Positions 19,378 to 27,672 of a stretch of 64,000 bases of DNA are shown in pieces. Source of the DNA: Streptomyces sp. NBS 14/10 (lineage in GTDB: Bacteria > Actinomycetota > Actinomycetes > Streptomycetales > Streptomycetaceae); NCBI RefSeq assembly GCF_002224125.1, contig NZ_NCSM01000011.1, positions 268,289-332,288 on the forward strand. The letters are read 5' to 3'. The notes beneath the pieces are model-generated. The model had not been told where the DNA came from. It saw nothing but the letters and a program-made list of their open reading frames with translations, and did no database searches. Numbering within the stretch: position 1 is the stretch's first letter; every line of letters begins with the position of its first letter. Both the position numbers and the translations under genes were made by a program.

Positions 19378-21408
19378 TCAGCCGTTCCCTTCCTCGGTCC
19401 TGACCCACGGTGTGCCGTCGTCGTCGATGCCGAGCCGGATCCGGCTGCCCGGGGTCGGGCGGTGGGCCAGGAAGTGGGTGACCACGGCCGCCCGCAGCCG
19501 CTCCAGTTCGTTGCGGATCTGCCGGCCGCCGTACGCCTGGTGCTCCGGGTCGCTCATCCGCTCGGTGATCCAGGGGTGCAGGGTGCCCGTATCGGGGACC
19601 AGCTCGGCCTGGTGGCGTTCGCGGACGGACTCGGTGAGCTGGCCCAGCAGCCGGTCGGCGATCTTCACGATGTGCGCGCGGCGCAGCATGTCGAAGACGA
19701 CCACGCCCGGCTTGAGGCGACCGTAGATCTCCGGCCGGCCTATGGCCCGGAACTTTTCCTCCACAGCCTGGGTGAAGTGTGCCTCCAGGGCGGAGTACGG
19801 CACTTCTTCGTCGCCTTCGGACAGGAGATCCTGGACCGCCTCCGCGCCCGTGTTGGAGGTGAAGATGATCAGGCACTGGGAGAAGTACGCGGTCTGGCCG
19901 CGGCCGTCGGTGAGGCGGCCGTCCTCCAGGATCTGGAGGAACTTGTCCAGTACCCGGGGGTGCGCCTTCTCGATCTCGTCGAAGAGCAGGACGCTGAACG
20001 GCCGTTCCTGGACTCGGCGGGTCAGCTCGCCGCCCTGCTCATGGCCGATGAAGCCGGGCGGCGCGCCCGCGAGCCGTTCGGCCGCGTGTTCCTGCTGGTA
20101 CTCGCTCATGTCGAAGCGGGCGTACGCGCTCTGGTCGCCGAACATCAACTCGGCGACGGCCTTCGCGAGTTCGGTTTTGCCGACTCCGGTCGGGCCGACG
20201 AAGAAGAACGCGCCCCGGGGGCGGGCGGTGCCGGAGCCGCCGAAGTCGATGCCCACGAAGGCTGCCTGGAGCGCGGCGGCCACCGCGTCGACGGCCTTGG
20301 CCTGGCCGACCACTCGGGTGCCCAGTACGTCGGCCGCGCGGGCGACGGTCTCCCGGTCCAGCTGGGTCCACGGGTCGACGCTCACGTTGAGCCGGTGCAG
20401 TTCCAGGAGCTTGTCCGGTTTCTGCAGGGGCGCGTCGCGCAGCCACGAGGTCCGGGCGAGCGCTTCGATGTCCCAGCCGGACATGCCGTCGGTCGCCCCG
20501 ACCAGGGCCTCGATGTCGTGGCGGGCGGCGTCCGGGGCGCCGTTGAAGTCGCCGCGCAGCCAGGTCAGCCACAGGCGGCGCTCGCTCGGGTCCGGTGGGC
20601 CGATGTGCAGGGTGGCGATCCGGGGGTCCTCCAGATGGAACCAGCCGGGCAACCGGCCGACGTCGCCCACCGCGCACAGGACGGCGTTACGGGCGTGCGG
20701 GCGGCGGCCCGCCAGGGTCGGGCGGGGCGTCACGGCGTCCGTCATCGCGGCGCGCAGCCGGAGGTAGCCGGGGTTCGATTCCGGCTGGCCGGGCGGGAGG
20801 TGGTGGTCGACGTCCTGGAAGACGAAGGCCGTGGCCGCGTCGGGGGAGGCGGCGATTCGGTGCACGGTGGCGAGGACGTCGTCGAAGGCGCGCGGGGGGC
20901 CGGCCCGGCGAGGGGAGAGCAGGCTCGACCGGTCCCGCTCGCGTTCGCCGCCGCGCCGGCTGCGCAGGTTGTCCTGCTGCCCTGCGTCTCGTTGTCGGGC
21001 GTCTGCCTGCCGGTCGCCCGCTTGCCGGTCGCCTGTCTGCCGGTCGCCCGCTTGCCGGTCGCCCGCGGGGGTGTCCCGGCCACCGCTTCTGGTGGCCGTG
21101 TGCGGCCGGTCCGCCTCCAGCTGGGCGAAGCGCTCCGCGTGGCCCGGCAGCGGGAAGGTGAGCCCGGCCACCGGGTCCCACCAGCCCACCACATCGGCGC
21201 CGCGCACTTCCAGCACCCCGGCGACCAGCTCCCGGAAGGTGGCGGGCCGGTCCTCGAACCACCAGCGGTCCCGGATCTGCCCGTTGAGGATCACCTGGCG
21301 GCCGCGCCGCAGCTCCCAGCCGAGCGACACCGCCCACAGGGGCATCATGCCGTCGGCGGTGACCGGCCCCGTACCGTCCTCGTCCTTGGTGAAGTCGACC
21401 GTGCTCAT
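19378..21408 (-). CDS. ClpB/ClpA D2-type AAA+ ATPase with N-terminal regulatory half
   Basis: 676 aa. The C-terminal ~290 residues are a Clp/Hsp100 D2-like AAA+ module: Walker A GPTGVGKTELA at ~400-411, substrate-pore-type APPGFIGHEQGG, Walker B LLFDEIEKAHP at ~470-480, and sensor-1 FTSNTG. A Clp C-terminal (D2-small) region with GGRQIRNELE follows. The N-terminal half is divergent, contains an ATPase-like segment without a clear P-loop, and is interrupted near residues 115-140 by repeated (A/T)GDRQ pentapeptides. It starts by ATGA overlap with the coiled-coil gene. A protein-remodelling motor for the conflict complex is the likely role. Confidence 0.8.
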   Translation of the reverse strand: MSTVDFTKDEDGTGPVTADGMMPLWAVSLGWELRRGRQVILNGQIRDRWWFEDRPATFRELVAGVLEVRGADVVGWWDPVAGLTFPLPGHAERFAQLEADRPHTATRSGGRDTPAGDRQAGDRQTGDRQAGDRQADARQRDAGQQDNLRSRRGGERERDRSSLLSPRRAGPPRAFDDVLATVHRIAASPDAATAFVFQDVDHHLPPGQPESNPGYLRLRAAMTDAVTPRPTLAGRRPHARNAVLCAVGDVGRLPGWFHLEDPRIATLHIGPPDPSERRLWLTWLRGDFNGAPDAARHDIEALVGATDGMSGWDIEALARTSWLRDAPLQKPDKLLELHRLNVSVDPWTQLDRETVARAADVLGTRVVGQAKAVDAVAAALQAAFVGIDFGGSGTARPRGAFFFVGPTGVGKTELAKAVAELMFGDQSAYARFDMSEYQQEHAAERLAGAPPGFIGHEQGGELTRRVQERPFSVLLFDEIEKAHPRVLDKFLQILEDGRLTDGRGQTAYFSQCLIIFTSNTGAEAVQDLLSEGDEEVPYSALEAHFTQAVEEKFRAIGRPEIYGRLKPGVVVFDMLRRAHIVKIADRLLGQLTESVRERHQAELVPDTGTLHPWITERMSDPEHQAYGGRQIRNELERLRAAVVTHFLAHRPTPGSRIRLGIDDDGTPWVRTEEGNG
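21007..21066. repeat. Four tandem 15-bp repeats in the AAA+ gene
   Basis: Four units of YTGCCGGTCGCCYGY run head to tail from 21007 to 21066, with at most three changes between units. They encode (A/T)GDRQ repeats in a disordered linker. The in-frame 15-bp unit makes length variation between strains likely. Confidence 0.9.
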
Positions 21409-22871
21409 GGGTTCGTCCACGTCCGGGAGGTGCCGCGGGGCAGCTGTTGGCCGCCCGTGCCCGGCGGCGGTTTGCCGTCCCAGGTCAGCTCGCCCGGTAC
21501 GAAGCCGTCGTCGCCGCCCAGCGCCTCGTGCACCCGCTCCAGCAGCGCCTCGGTGGTGTCGCACACCGCCTCGCCCTGTGGGGCGTACAGCTTCACGTCC
21601 GGCTCGCCGTCCACGTGGTAGACGAGGACGGGGGTGCCGTCGTCCTCGGTGGCGACCGTGGTCTCGTACGTCGCCCCGGTCGGCCGCGTGAAGTGCAGCC
21701 GGAAGGAGCCCCCCTGGTCCTCACCGCCCTCGAAGGCGAACCCCTCGCCGGTCATGGCGTCCCGCAGCGCCTCCACCAGGTCCCGGCGCCGCTGGTAGGC
21801 CAGCTCCAGCTCGTCCAGCCGGTCCTCGGCGCCGGGGAGCCGGCCTTCCAGATCGGCGACCGCGTCCAGGGCCTCGGTCGCCGAGCGCGCGGTCAGCGCC
21901 TCGGTGACGGCGCGCAGGGCGTCCCCGATCTCGTCGGCGAGGCCGGGGTCGCCGAGTTCGGCGGCGGTGTCCAGCACGCCCTCGGCCGCCGGGCGTACGA
22001 CGTCGAACCGCTCGGCGGCCTCCGCGAGGGCCAGCTCCAGGGCCGCCTCCGCCGCCTCGGAGCGCTCGCGCTCCGCGGCCTCGGCTGCCTCGGCGCGCTC
22101 GCGCCGCGCCGTCTCGGCCGCCTCGCGCTCCTGTTCCGCGCGGGCCTGCCGTACGGTGGCTTCCCGCGCCTCCGAGACCGTCGCCGCATGCCGGGCAAGG
22201 GCGTGTTCGACCGTGCCGAGCAGGGCTTCGAAACGGACCTGCCGCTCCGGGCCGACAGCCGCGCGCAGCTGGTCGAGCAGGTCGGTGCAGCGCCGATGGC
22301 CGTCCGCGTCGAGGGCGGCGCCGTCCGGGCCGGTGGCGGAGAGTCGGCGCTCCAGGCCGGCCAGGACATCGGCGCTGTCATCCGTATGGTCCCCGGCCGC
22401 GGTCGGGCGCAGGTTCACGACCCGGCCGCGCAGCTCCTCCACCGCGTCCCCGAGCTGTTCCCCACGGGCGGCCCGCCCCCGCAGCTCGGCCAACTCCCCC
22501 TCCAGTGAACCGATCTCGGCCCGGGCCCCGGACCGCTGGGCCTCGGCGATCAGCTCCCGCACCTCATCGAGACCGCGCTCGTCGGCCCGGGACTGCTCCG
22601 CCCGCGCCTGGGCCAGCCGGGCGTCGCGCTCGGCTGTCCGGCGAGCCGCCACCTCGGCTTCTTTACGGGCGACTTCGGCCCGGCGCCGCTCCGCCTCGGC
22701 GCGGGCGCGCTCCCGGCGGGCGGCCGCCTCCTGGGCCAGCCGGGCCCGCTCGGCGGCCCGCCTGCGTTCCCTGGCCCGGCGCTGCTCGGCCCGGCGCCGG
22801 CGCTCCGCCGCCTCCCGCTGGGCGTACGCGGCGCCGACGCGCACGCTGCTGTACTTGGGTGATCCGCTCAT
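21405..22871 (-). CDS. Long coiled-coil protein of the conflict operon
   Basis: 488 aa. Residues ~15-130 and ~225-300 are almost entirely Ala, Arg and Glu in heptad-like order, predicting long coiled coils. The C-terminal ~110 residues form a compact domain (SFRLHFTRPTGATYETTVA, VLVYHVDGEPDVKLYAPQGE). No catalytic motif, signal peptide or membrane segment is seen. It overlaps both neighbours by ATGA, between the radical-SAM and AAA+ genes. A structural or adaptor role is suggested by composition only. Confidence 0.72.
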   Translation of the reverse strand: MSGSPKYSSVRVGAAYAQREAAERRRRAEQRRARERRRAAERARLAQEAAARRERARAEAERRRAEVARKEAEVAARRTAERDARLAQARAEQSRADERGLDEVRELIAEAQRSGARAEIGSLEGELAELRGRAARGEQLGDAVEELRGRVVNLRPTAAGDHTDDSADVLAGLERRLSATGPDGAALDADGHRRCTDLLDQLRAAVGPERQVRFEALLGTVEHALARHAATVSEAREATVRQARAEQEREAAETARRERAEAAEAAERERSEAAEAALELALAEAAERFDVVRPAAEGVLDTAAELGDPGLADEIGDALRAVTEALTARSATEALDAVADLEGRLPGAEDRLDELELAYQRRRDLVEALRDAMTGEGFAFEGGEDQGGSFRLHFTRPTGATYETTVATEDDGTPVLVYHVDGEPDVKLYAPQGEAVCDTTEALLERVHEALGGDDGFVPGELTWDGKPPPGTGGQQLPRGTSRTWTNP

Positions 22872-23512
22872 CGTTCCCTCCGTGCCTCGGTGTGCAGCAC
22901 GAACCCCCGCGCCGCGAGCTGCTTCTCAAGCCCTTCCCGGAATCCGGGGGTCGGCGGAACCCCGGCCCAGGAGAGCGATCCGTCGGCGTCCACCGACAGT
23001 TCGATCCCGGCGGTCGTATCCGGCTCGGCCAGGGCCCGTGTGTAGCGGTCGGTGAGCGGGATCAGCCGCTGGTTCTCCGAGCCGCGCCAGCGCAGGCTGC
23101 CGTGGAGCGGCGCCCGGTACGGCCCGTCGACCAGCAGGTCCAGCCGGTCCAGCAGGGCGAGCCGGTCCGGGTCGCCGCGCCGCAGGGCCTCGTGGCGGAA
23201 GCCGGAGTACGCCATGGCGCCGAAGTCCGGGCGCCGCTCCCGTACCGCGTCGAGCAGTTCGGCCAGCGCCCCGGCCTGGCTGAACGGCTCACCGCCGGAG
23301 AACGTGACGCCCTCGATGCCGTCCAACCGGCACAGCCAGTCGGCGAGTTCGGCGACCGAGCGGCTGGTGCCGCCCTCGAAGGGCAGGGTCTCCGCGGCCA
23401 CACAGCCGTGGCAGCGCAGCGGGCAGCCCTGTACCCAGATGACCGCACGGGTGCCGGGGCCGAGGACCGTGCAGCGGTCCAGCGTCCGGGCGACGGAGAG
23501 GTGGGTCGTCAT
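22868..23512 (-). CDS. Radical SAM activase-like protein (4Fe-4S single-cluster domain)
   Basis: 214 aa. The CxxxCxxC cluster motif is at Cys30, Cys34 and Cys37 (VQGCPLRCHGC), followed by the radical-SAM GGE motif (FSGGEPFSQAG) and the YSGFRHEAL segment seen in NrdG/PflA-type activases. The length is near that of ribonucleotide reductase or pyruvate formate-lyase activators, but no glycyl-radical enzyme is encoded in the window. The start follows ATGA overlap with the kinase gene; the frame is open upstream only because it shadows that gene. Its likely target is another protein of this operon, which would be an unusual role; this is inference. Confidence 0.78.
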   Translation of the reverse strand: MTTHLSVARTLDRCTVLGPGTRAVIWVQGCPLRCHGCVAAETLPFEGGTSRSVAELADWLCRLDGIEGVTFSGGEPFSQAGALAELLDAVRERRPDFGAMAYSGFRHEALRRGDPDRLALLDRLDLLVDGPYRAPLHGSLRWRGSENQRLIPLTDRYTRALAEPDTTAGIELSVDADGSLSWAGVPPTPGFREGLEKQLAARGFVLHTEARRER

Positions 23513-24567
23513 TCTTCCTCCTGTGGCCGGCCCGGGTAGCTGTCGGCACCACGCTCGGCCTGGTCGCACCACGGACACCACGGCCGTTCCACGGTGTGGA
23601 GGTGGCGGGCGTTCACCGCGCACGCCTTCAGCCGGCCGGGGGCCAGCTCGGCCGCGAGCGCCTGGGCCCACTCGGCCGCCGTCGGGCGCGGGCGCGCGGG
23701 TCCGAACGCCGTCCGGAACAGCTCCGCGAGCCGTCTCGGCAGCAGATCGGCGGGCGGCACGGAGCGGGGCAGCAGTACCGACGTACGGTCGACGATCCGG
23801 CAGCGGCCGTGCGCCACGTTGTCGTCGTACGACAGATAGTCGCCGCCGTCCGCCGGGTGCCCGGCGAAGGGGTGCAGGCCGGCCATGAGGAGCTGGTGGA
23901 CCAGGACGGCCAGGGCGAATTCGTCGGACGCGGTGTCCGGTGGCGTACCGGCCGGGGCGCCGATCCGCTCGGGGGCGGTGTAGCCGGGGGTGCGCATGCG
24001 GCCCGCGAAGACCTCGCGACCGTCCGTGAACTGCCAGGAGTCGACGTCCGCCATACCGACCCGGCCGGTCTCGTCGACCCAGAGGTTGTCGGGCTTGAGG
24101 TCGCCCACCACATAGCCCTCGGCGTGCAGTTCGCCCAGCAGCCGGGCGAGGGCGAGGGCGGCGTGGAGGGCGGTCGCCCAGGTCGCCCGGGGCAGGAAGG
24201 CGGTGCGGGTGGAGACGGTGAGGAGGTGGCTGAACGGCTGGTAGGCGTGGCGCATATCGGTCATCACATAGCCGTCGACGCGGTCGGAGCCGGTGCCGCC
24301 GCCCGTGCGTACCGGGACCAGTGGCCAGGCCAGCCGGACGGGTGTGCCGGAGAGCAGGCCGACGGTGCGGGGTTCGCGGCGCTGGCGCACCAGGCGGGCC
24401 ACGCGGCGCCGGTACGCCTCGGGGTCGGGCGGGTCCGGGACGAGTTTCGCGACGAGGGGGCGGCCGTCGTCGACGCCGTACACGAACCCTTCCGCGCCGC
24501 TGCCGATCTGCTCGGTGAGCCGCCATATGTGTCCGCTGCCGGACACCACTGTCAGTCCCACGGTCAC
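23509..24567 (-). CDS. Ser/Thr protein kinase-like protein with C-terminal Zn motif
   Basis: 352 aa from a GTG that overlaps the phosphatase stop (GTGA). The glycine loop GSGAEGFVYG is at ~22-31, the ATP lysine is Lys41, and the catalytic loop GDLKPDN has Asp156, Lys158 and Asn161. The metal-binding DFG is DVD (174-176), which keeps the key first Asp, and TAPER replaces APE. The HRD arginine is missing, a pattern common in small-molecule-like or RIO-like kinases. A CPWC pair near the C-terminus, with a Cys-Ala-Val upstream, may bind zinc. Paired with the adjacent PP2C, it suggests reversible phosphorylation controls the system. Confidence 0.8.
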   Translation of the reverse strand: MTVGLTVVSGSGHIWRLTEQIGSGAEGFVYGVDDGRPLVAKLVPDPPDPEAYRRRVARLVRQRREPRTVGLLSGTPVRLAWPLVPVRTGGGTGSDRVDGYVMTDMRHAYQPFSHLLTVSTRTAFLPRATWATALHAALALARLLGELHAEGYVVGDLKPDNLWVDETGRVGMADVDSWQFTDGREVFAGRMRTPGYTAPERIGAPAGTPPDTASDEFALAVLVHQLLMAGLHPFAGHPADGGDYLSYDDNVAHGRCRIVDRTSVLLPRSVPPADLLPRRLAELFRTAFGPARPRPTAAEWAQALAAELAPGRLKACAVNARHLHTVERPWCPWCDQAERGADSYPGRPQEEE

Positions 24568-25349
24568 CCCCCTTCTACGAGAGCGCACAGGACGGTCAGA
24601 TCGTCACCGGTCCGGCCGGCCTCCGGCCCGGAGAGCCGATGTCGAAGGGGCTCGGCGTCTCCGTGGTTCTGGCGGAGCGTGGCGGCGAGGCCGAGGAAGA
24701 AGCGCTCGGTCGGTAAGGGGCCCACTTCTGGGCCGAGTTGGCGGACGGAGGGGTGGTCGAGGGTGAGGGCGGCGCAGCCGTCGGTGGCCAGGACCACTCC
24801 GCCGAGTTCCGGCTCCCAGACGACGAAGGTGCGGAGGCGGAGGGCCGCACCGGGTGAGGAGAGGAAGACGGGTGGACCGGTGGGCGGGGGGAGGACCAGG
24901 TGGCAGCGGTCGTCGCGGGTCAGCAGGGTGCCGAAGCCGTCGCCGATCGAGACGAAGGCCACCCAGGGCGGGGCCACGACCGCCGCGGTGAGGGTGGCCG
25001 CCAGGGCGCCGGGGTCCGCTGCGCCGGAGTCTGCTGAACCCGGCTCCGTGCCCAACACCCCGAACACCGCCCGCAGATACTCCTCGACCACCCTCTGCCC
25101 GCGCCCCGCGATCCGCCGGGTCCACGCCTCCGGCGACTCCCCTGCGTCCGGGATGTCCTCCGTCAGCAGGCGGCAGGCCGCGTCGACCGCTATATGGGCG
25201 CCCAGGGCGCTGCGGTCGCGGCTGCTCGCGCCGTCGGACACCGCCAGGACCGCCGTATCGCCCAGGTCGATCGCCTTGAACGCGTCCTGGCAGCCCTGCC
25301 CGGCGGCGAGATGAGCGGTGCCCTGGACGGAGGCGCCCGCGACGATCAC
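24564..25349 (-). CDS. PP2C-type protein phosphatase
   Basis: 261 aa from a GTG that overlaps the vWA stop (GTGA). PP2C metal-site motifs are visible: GCQD (Asp22), VSDGASS (Asp39; usual DGxxG), VSIGDG, LATDGC and the C-terminal GDDLTV. The domain fills the whole protein with no membrane or sensor extension. It lies between the vWA and kinase genes and probably reverses the phosphorylation made by the kinase. The frame is open for ~77 codons upstream, but that part is an Arg/Pro-rich shadow of the vWA gene. Confidence 0.83.
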   Translation of the reverse strand: MIVAGASVQGTAHLAAGQGCQDAFKAIDLGDTAVLAVSDGASSRDRSALGAHIAVDAACRLLTEDIPDAGESPEAWTRRIAGRGQRVVEEYLRAVFGVLGTEPGSADSGAADPGALAATLTAAVVAPPWVAFVSIGDGFGTLLTRDDRCHLVLPPPTGPPVFLSSPGAALRLRTFVVWEPELGGVVLATDGCAALTLDHPSVRQLGPEVGPLPTERFFLGLAATLRQNHGDAEPLRHRLSGPEAGRTGDDLTVLCALVEGG

Positions 25350-26116
25350 CGGAGGTCCCTCTCCAGCCTCTCCATGCGCGCGAGCCGGGCGGCGCGGTCG
25401 TCGAAGTCCTGGTGGATGAGGTCCGCGGCCTGGTCCGGGCTGCTGTCGTCGGTGCTCTGGAAGAGCAGGTCGAGGATCCGGCCGAAGTCCAGGTTCTCCA
25501 ACGGGGACGTGGCCTTCGGCGCCAGTACCCGGAGCATCGGCAGGTCGGCGCCGCGTACCCCGATCACCTGGAAGATCCACTCCCCCTGCTCCTCGCCCTC
25601 GCGCACCCGCCCCGCCGTGCCCGCCAGGGCCGTCGCGTCAAGGGGGCGGCCCTGGGCGTCGCTCGGCGCGCCGTCCGTCAGGACCCACAGGAAGGGGCGC
25701 CGGACCGGTACCCGTTGCCGCTGCAGGGTGCGGTAGCGGGCGCGGGCCAGTTCGAGGGCCGTTTCCACGGCTTCCGTCAGCCGGGTCAGGCCCTCGGCGC
25801 GCAGCGTGGGCGGGTGCATGCTGTCCACCGGGACGAAGAGCCGGTCGGCGTCGGCTTCCTCGACCGGGACCAGGCGGCCCGGGCCGGGGTCGTGGACACG
25901 CACCGCCGAGTCGAAGGTGATGAGGCAGACCTCCACCCGGGTGCGCAGCCGCTCCTGTCCGCGGACCCCGTCGAACCAGCGGGTCAACGCGCCGTTCAGC
26001 TCGTCGATCCGCGGGTGCTCCTCGGGGCGGCCCATGGACGCGGAGGTGTCGAGGAGCAGGACGACGGGCTGCCGTTCCTCGAACCCGGCCCCGAACTCCA
26101 TACTGTGGACGCTCAT
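25346..26116 (-). CDS. von Willebrand factor A domain protein
   Basis: 256 aa. The domain begins at once with VVLLLDTSASMG: a complete MIDAS DxSxS (Asp23, Ser25, Ser27). VLTDGAPSD later supplies the MIDAS Asp. The C-terminal ~50 residues are helical and charged. TerY-like vWA proteins often accompany PP2C and kinase genes in stress/conflict operons, as here. It overlaps the upstream small gene by ATGA and the phosphatase gene by GTGA. It probably mediates metal-dependent complex assembly. Confidence 0.82.
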   Translation of the reverse strand: MSVHSMEFGAGFEERQPVVLLLDTSASMGRPEEHPRIDELNGALTRWFDGVRGQERLRTRVEVCLITFDSAVRVHDPGPGRLVPVEEADADRLFVPVDSMHPPTLRAEGLTRLTEAVETALELARARYRTLQRQRVPVRRPFLWVLTDGAPSDAQGRPLDATALAGTAGRVREGEEQGEWIFQVIGVRGADLPMLRVLAPKATSPLENLDFGRILDLLFQSTDDSSPDQAADLIHQDFDDRAARLARMERLERDLR

Positions 26117-26382
26117 CCGACCGCCGCCTCGGTGCCGTCGGCGGTCCCATCGGCGGTCCCGTCGGCATGGGCCACCAGCCGCTGCCGTTCGGGATCGTGG
26201 CGCACGCTGACGGCCGTACCCGGTGGCAGGCCGGGCGGCTCGGGCACCATGCGCAGCAGGACACCGTCGACGAGTACGTACGTATCCGGGGCGGGCCAGG
26301 TCACCGTGCGACCTGCGCAGCCGTGCGCCCACTCAACCATCCCCCTGGTCATACGGCCACGGTATGTGACGTCGGCACCCAC
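26113..26382 (-). CDS. Small protein opening the conflict operon, function unknown
   Basis: 89 aa. I chose the GTG at 26382 because an AAGGA site (complement of 26391-26395) lies 8 nt upstream; a further in-frame GTG at 26409 has no such site. The protein has a globular, aromatic-rich core (VEWAHGCAGRTVTWPAPDTY) and ends in ADGT/DGTADGT repeats. No known domain was recognised. Its stop overlaps the vWA start (ATGA), so it is the first gene of the 11-gene operon and the promoter should lie in 26396-26500. Confidence 0.6.
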   Translation of the reverse strand: MGADVTYRGRMTRGMVEWAHGCAGRTVTWPAPDTYVLVDGVLLRMVPEPPGLPPGTAVSVRHDPERQRLVAHADGTADGTADGTEAAVG

Positions 26383-26443
26383 ATGCGTGATCCTTACGTG
26401 AATTGACACCGCCTCGAGATCAACGGCTTCGGTGGCGCGGGCC

Positions 26444-26482
26444 GCCCCGGTGGGAGGCTCCCCCGTGGCACCCCACCGGGGC
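26444..26482 (-). terminator. Hairpin after the macro-domain gene
   Basis: A perfect 11-bp GC-rich stem (GCCCCGGTGGG / CCCACCGGGGC) with a 17-nt loop lies 16 nt beyond the macro-gene stop codon. It probably separates regions 3 and 2, so each needs its own promoter. Confidence 0.65.
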
Positions 26483-26497
26483 GACCCGCCCTTCCAG

Positions 26498-27610
26498 TCA
26501 AACGGATCGGCCGGGCGCCGACTGGTCGCGCCCCGGGCGGGTCCTGGCCGGGATGCGCTCCACCTCGCGGGCCGCCTCCGGCGTGGGCACCACGAAGTGC
26601 ACCTCCCAGCGCGCCCCGCGCGCCAGTTCCGCCTCGACGGCGCTCCACACGGCCGCCGCGCTCACCCGGTACGGAAGCCCGCCGCGCCCCGAGCCGAGCA
26701 GCGGGAAGCACACCGAGCGCAGCGGCGGGGTGTGCCGGTCGCGCTCCTCGGCCAGCAGCGCGATCGCGCGCGAGGTGGCGCGGGTGACATCGGCGGGCAG
26801 CACGTCGTAGTCGTTGGTGCCGGCCCGCGGCACGGCCACCGCCGCGTGGTAGATCCGCCGTACGCCGTACTCGGCCATGGCCCCCGAACCGGTCGCCGCC
26901 ACCGTGCCCGGAACCACCGGCCGCCCCGAAGTGCCGTGCCGCGCGGCCCAGGTGCGCAGCTCGTCGTGGACCGGGTCGTCCAGCAGGTCGCCGGTCACCC
27001 CGCGCACGGAGGCGGCCCGGCGCAGCGAGGCGGAGACCGAGGACTTGTACGGCTCGGGCAGCGCGAAGTAGGTGTTGACCGGGGAGACCACCACGTCCAC
27101 GTCCCGCAGCAGATCGACGGGGTGGATATGGAGGGTGAGGCGTACGGTCCGATCGCCCGCCAGGACGTCCACGAACCGGTGGGTGTCACCCTCCCAGTCG
27201 CCCTCGCCCGGCTCGTCGCCGCCGTCCTTCAGCGATTCCGCCAGTTCCACGATGTGCTCGGCCACCTGCCCGAGCACCATCACCTCGTGGTGCTTGCGGA
27301 AGCGCTCCTCGCTCACCCGGTACACCTCGGCCGCGCGGGCCCGGCGGGAGGACGCCGGCCAGTCCCGGGTGCCCTGGGCCAGGCCCAGCGTGTACTCGGC
27401 GGCGGTCCGCAGCGTGCCCGCGTCAAGCCGCTCAACCGCGCGGCGGAGCAGCGCCTCCATGGCGATCTCGCGGGTGCGCGCGGTCGCCAAAGAGGCCGCG
27501 GCCGACTCCAGGGCGGGCAGTTCCCGACCGCGCAGCCTGAGCAGCCCCGCCCGCCGGACCTCCTGTAGTTCGCCGAGAATTGACGCATGGTCGAGAGACG
27601 GTGGTGCCAT
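26498..27610 (-). CDS. Macro-domain-like protein with helical N-terminus
   Basis: 370 aa from ATG 27610; no clear ribosome site is seen, so the mRNA may be leaderless or the start misplaced. Residues ~1-160 are helical and charged. The rest shows macro-domain-like order: DVVVSPVNTYF, then GDLLDDPVHDELRTWAA, GTVAATGSGAMAEYGVRRIYHA (Gly-rich loop and strand) and SVCFPLLGSGRGGLP (phosphate loop). Macro domains bind or hydrolyse ADP-ribose derivatives, including ADP-ribose-1''-phosphate. It lies 62 nt after the RES toxin gene on the same strand. The link between the two is inference but chemically coherent. Confidence 0.68.
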   Translation of the reverse strand: MAPPSLDHASILGELQEVRRAGLLRLRGRELPALESAAASLATARTREIAMEALLRRAVERLDAGTLRTAAEYTLGLAQGTRDWPASSRRARAAEVYRVSEERFRKHHEVMVLGQVAEHIVELAESLKDGGDEPGEGDWEGDTHRFVDVLAGDRTVRLTLHIHPVDLLRDVDVVVSPVNTYFALPEPYKSSVSASLRRAASVRGVTGDLLDDPVHDELRTWAARHGTSGRPVVPGTVAATGSGAMAEYGVRRIYHAAVAVPRAGTNDYDVLPADVTRATSRAIALLAEERDRHTPPLRSVCFPLLGSGRGGLPYRVSAAAVWSAVEAELARGARWEVHFVVPTPEAAREVERIPARTRPGRDQSAPGRSV

Positions 27611-27672
27611 GCGGACAACGATGGCACCACGTGTCACACAGGGACAAGCGAGCGTAGGGCAGGGTGCCGGGC

